The translations under genes and the position numbers were made by a program. The notes beneath the pieces are model-generated. The model was not told the origin of the DNA. It worked only from the letters and a program-made list of their open reading frames with translations, and did no database searches. From contig CAUDYH010000114.1 of assembly GCA_958453575.1 (NCBI GenBank), forward strand, positions 1-5,353: 5,353 nucleotides of DNA, given 5' to 3'. Positions 4,910 to 5,353 of the stretch are shown here, piece by piece. The DNA is from an uncultured Collinsella sp. (GTDB taxonomy: Bacteria > Actinomycetota > Coriobacteriia > Coriobacteriales > Coriobacteriaceae). Numbering within the stretch: position 1 is the stretch's first letter; every line of letters starts with the position of its first letter.

Positions 4910-5353
4910 AGCTTGGGGATATTTGCAGCAAAATCGGTAGCGGCGCTACGCCCCGCGGCGGCAAGGACTCATATAAGGATTCTGGTACTGCCATCATTAG
5001 GAGCCAGAACGTTCTCGATTGGACCTTTAGCTCTAGCGGTCTTGCATTCATCGACGATGACCAGGCGGAGGCTCTTTCGAGCGTTGAGGTTAAACAGGGC
5101 GACGTACTTCTTAATATCACTGGCGATTCTGTGGCGCGCGCTTGTATCGTTCCATCAGAATTCTTGCCTGCCAGGGTAAATCAACATGTGGCTATTATTC
5201 GGGCAAATGAGAAAGCCAACAACCTGTTCCTCCTCGCTTGGCTGCAGGCAAACAAAGGTTTCCTTCTAAAGCTCGCTTCCTCTGGCGCGACGCGAAATGC
5301 TCTGACCAAGAGAATGCTAGAGAACCTGGACGTCAATCTTCCGTCGATTGACG
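4906..5353 (+). CDS. hsdS: Type I restriction-modification specificity subunit HsdS (3' truncated by window)
   Basis: HsdS gives a type I methylase/restriction complex (with HsdM and HsdR) its DNA target. The first 149 residues are visible and make one nearly complete N-terminal TRD. It opens MKLGDICSKIGSGATPRGGK and continues with IIRSQNV, a Gly-rich turn, GDVLLNITGDSVARA and VNQHVAIIR, ending at NLDVNLPSID, where the central conserved helix should begin. The TRD differs in sequence from the upstream cassette, so it should read a different half-site. The start ATG overlaps the recombinase stop (ATGA, 4906-4909), with AGGAA at 4892-4896 as ribosome site, so the two genes are probably cotranscribed and translationally coupled. 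The second TRD, hsdM and hsdR would be outside the window. HsdS identity is firm; that it is the expressed copy is inferred from its intact start. Confidence 0.9.
   Translation, partial: MKLGDICSKIGSGATPRGGKDSYKDSGTAIIRSQNVLDWTFSSSGLAFIDDDQAEALSSVEVKQGDVLLNITGDSVARACIVPSEFLPARVNQHVAIIRANEKANNLFLLAWLQANKGFLLKLASSGATRNALTKRMLENLDVNLPSID

Noticed and set aside
4913..5179. Out-of-frame open frames in the downstream hsdS on either strand
   Set aside because: The frame starting at 4906 gives an unmistakable HsdS domain; the others have no family features.

Overview
The window looks like chromosomal DNA from a GC-rich actinobacterium. A gut member of the Coriobacteriia such as Collinsella or a relative is my best guess. 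It rests on the GC-rich codon use of the first 3.2 kb, the style of the type I restriction-modification genes and the compact gene spacing, not on any marker gene, so treat it as an inference.

Layout. (1) Positions 2-250: the 3' end of a + strand gene whose protein finishes in amphipathic heptad repeats. (2) 286-353: a perfect 16-bp stem with A- and T-rich flanks, a terminator shared by two convergent genes. (3) 362-1543, minus strand: a cation diffusion facilitator (CDF) metal exporter whose metal-site residues fit the manganese (MntE-like) subgroup. (4) 1544-1803: a divergent intergenic region of 260 nt with a weak promoter overlapped by a perfect 7+7 inverted repeat just before the next gene. 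(5) 1804-3141, plus strand: a soluble 445-residue protein with two four-cysteine zinc ribbons and no firm function, closed by a strong terminator at 3185-3221. (6) From about 3222 to the end of the window the base composition drops and a type I restriction-modification specificity locus begins.

The last region is the most interesting. A promoterless, startless piece of an hsdS gene (one target-recognition domain plus the conserved C-terminal helix) begins abruptly at a 15-bp sequence at 3264-3278. The same 15 bp recurs in perfect inverted orientation at 3878-3892, at the end of the hsdS piece. The hsdS reading frame then runs without a stop into a complete tyrosine recombinase (RKHRHY residues all present), which ends at 4909. 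The recombinase stop overlaps the ATG of a second hsdS gene (ATGA, 4906-4909), which starts with a different target-recognition domain and leaves the window at 5353.

Working model: this is a recombinase-driven, phase-variable type I specificity locus. The 629-bp segment between the inverted repeats is a silent specificity cassette, the recombinase acts on the repeats, and the downstream hsdS is the expressed copy, translated in step with the recombinase. The modification (HsdM) and restriction (HsdR) genes are not in the window. Recombinase-driven hsdS shuffling is a known theme. The particular features here are the in-frame hsdS-recombinase fusion, the quasi-palindromic sites that keep the reading frame, and the start-stop coupling to hsdS.
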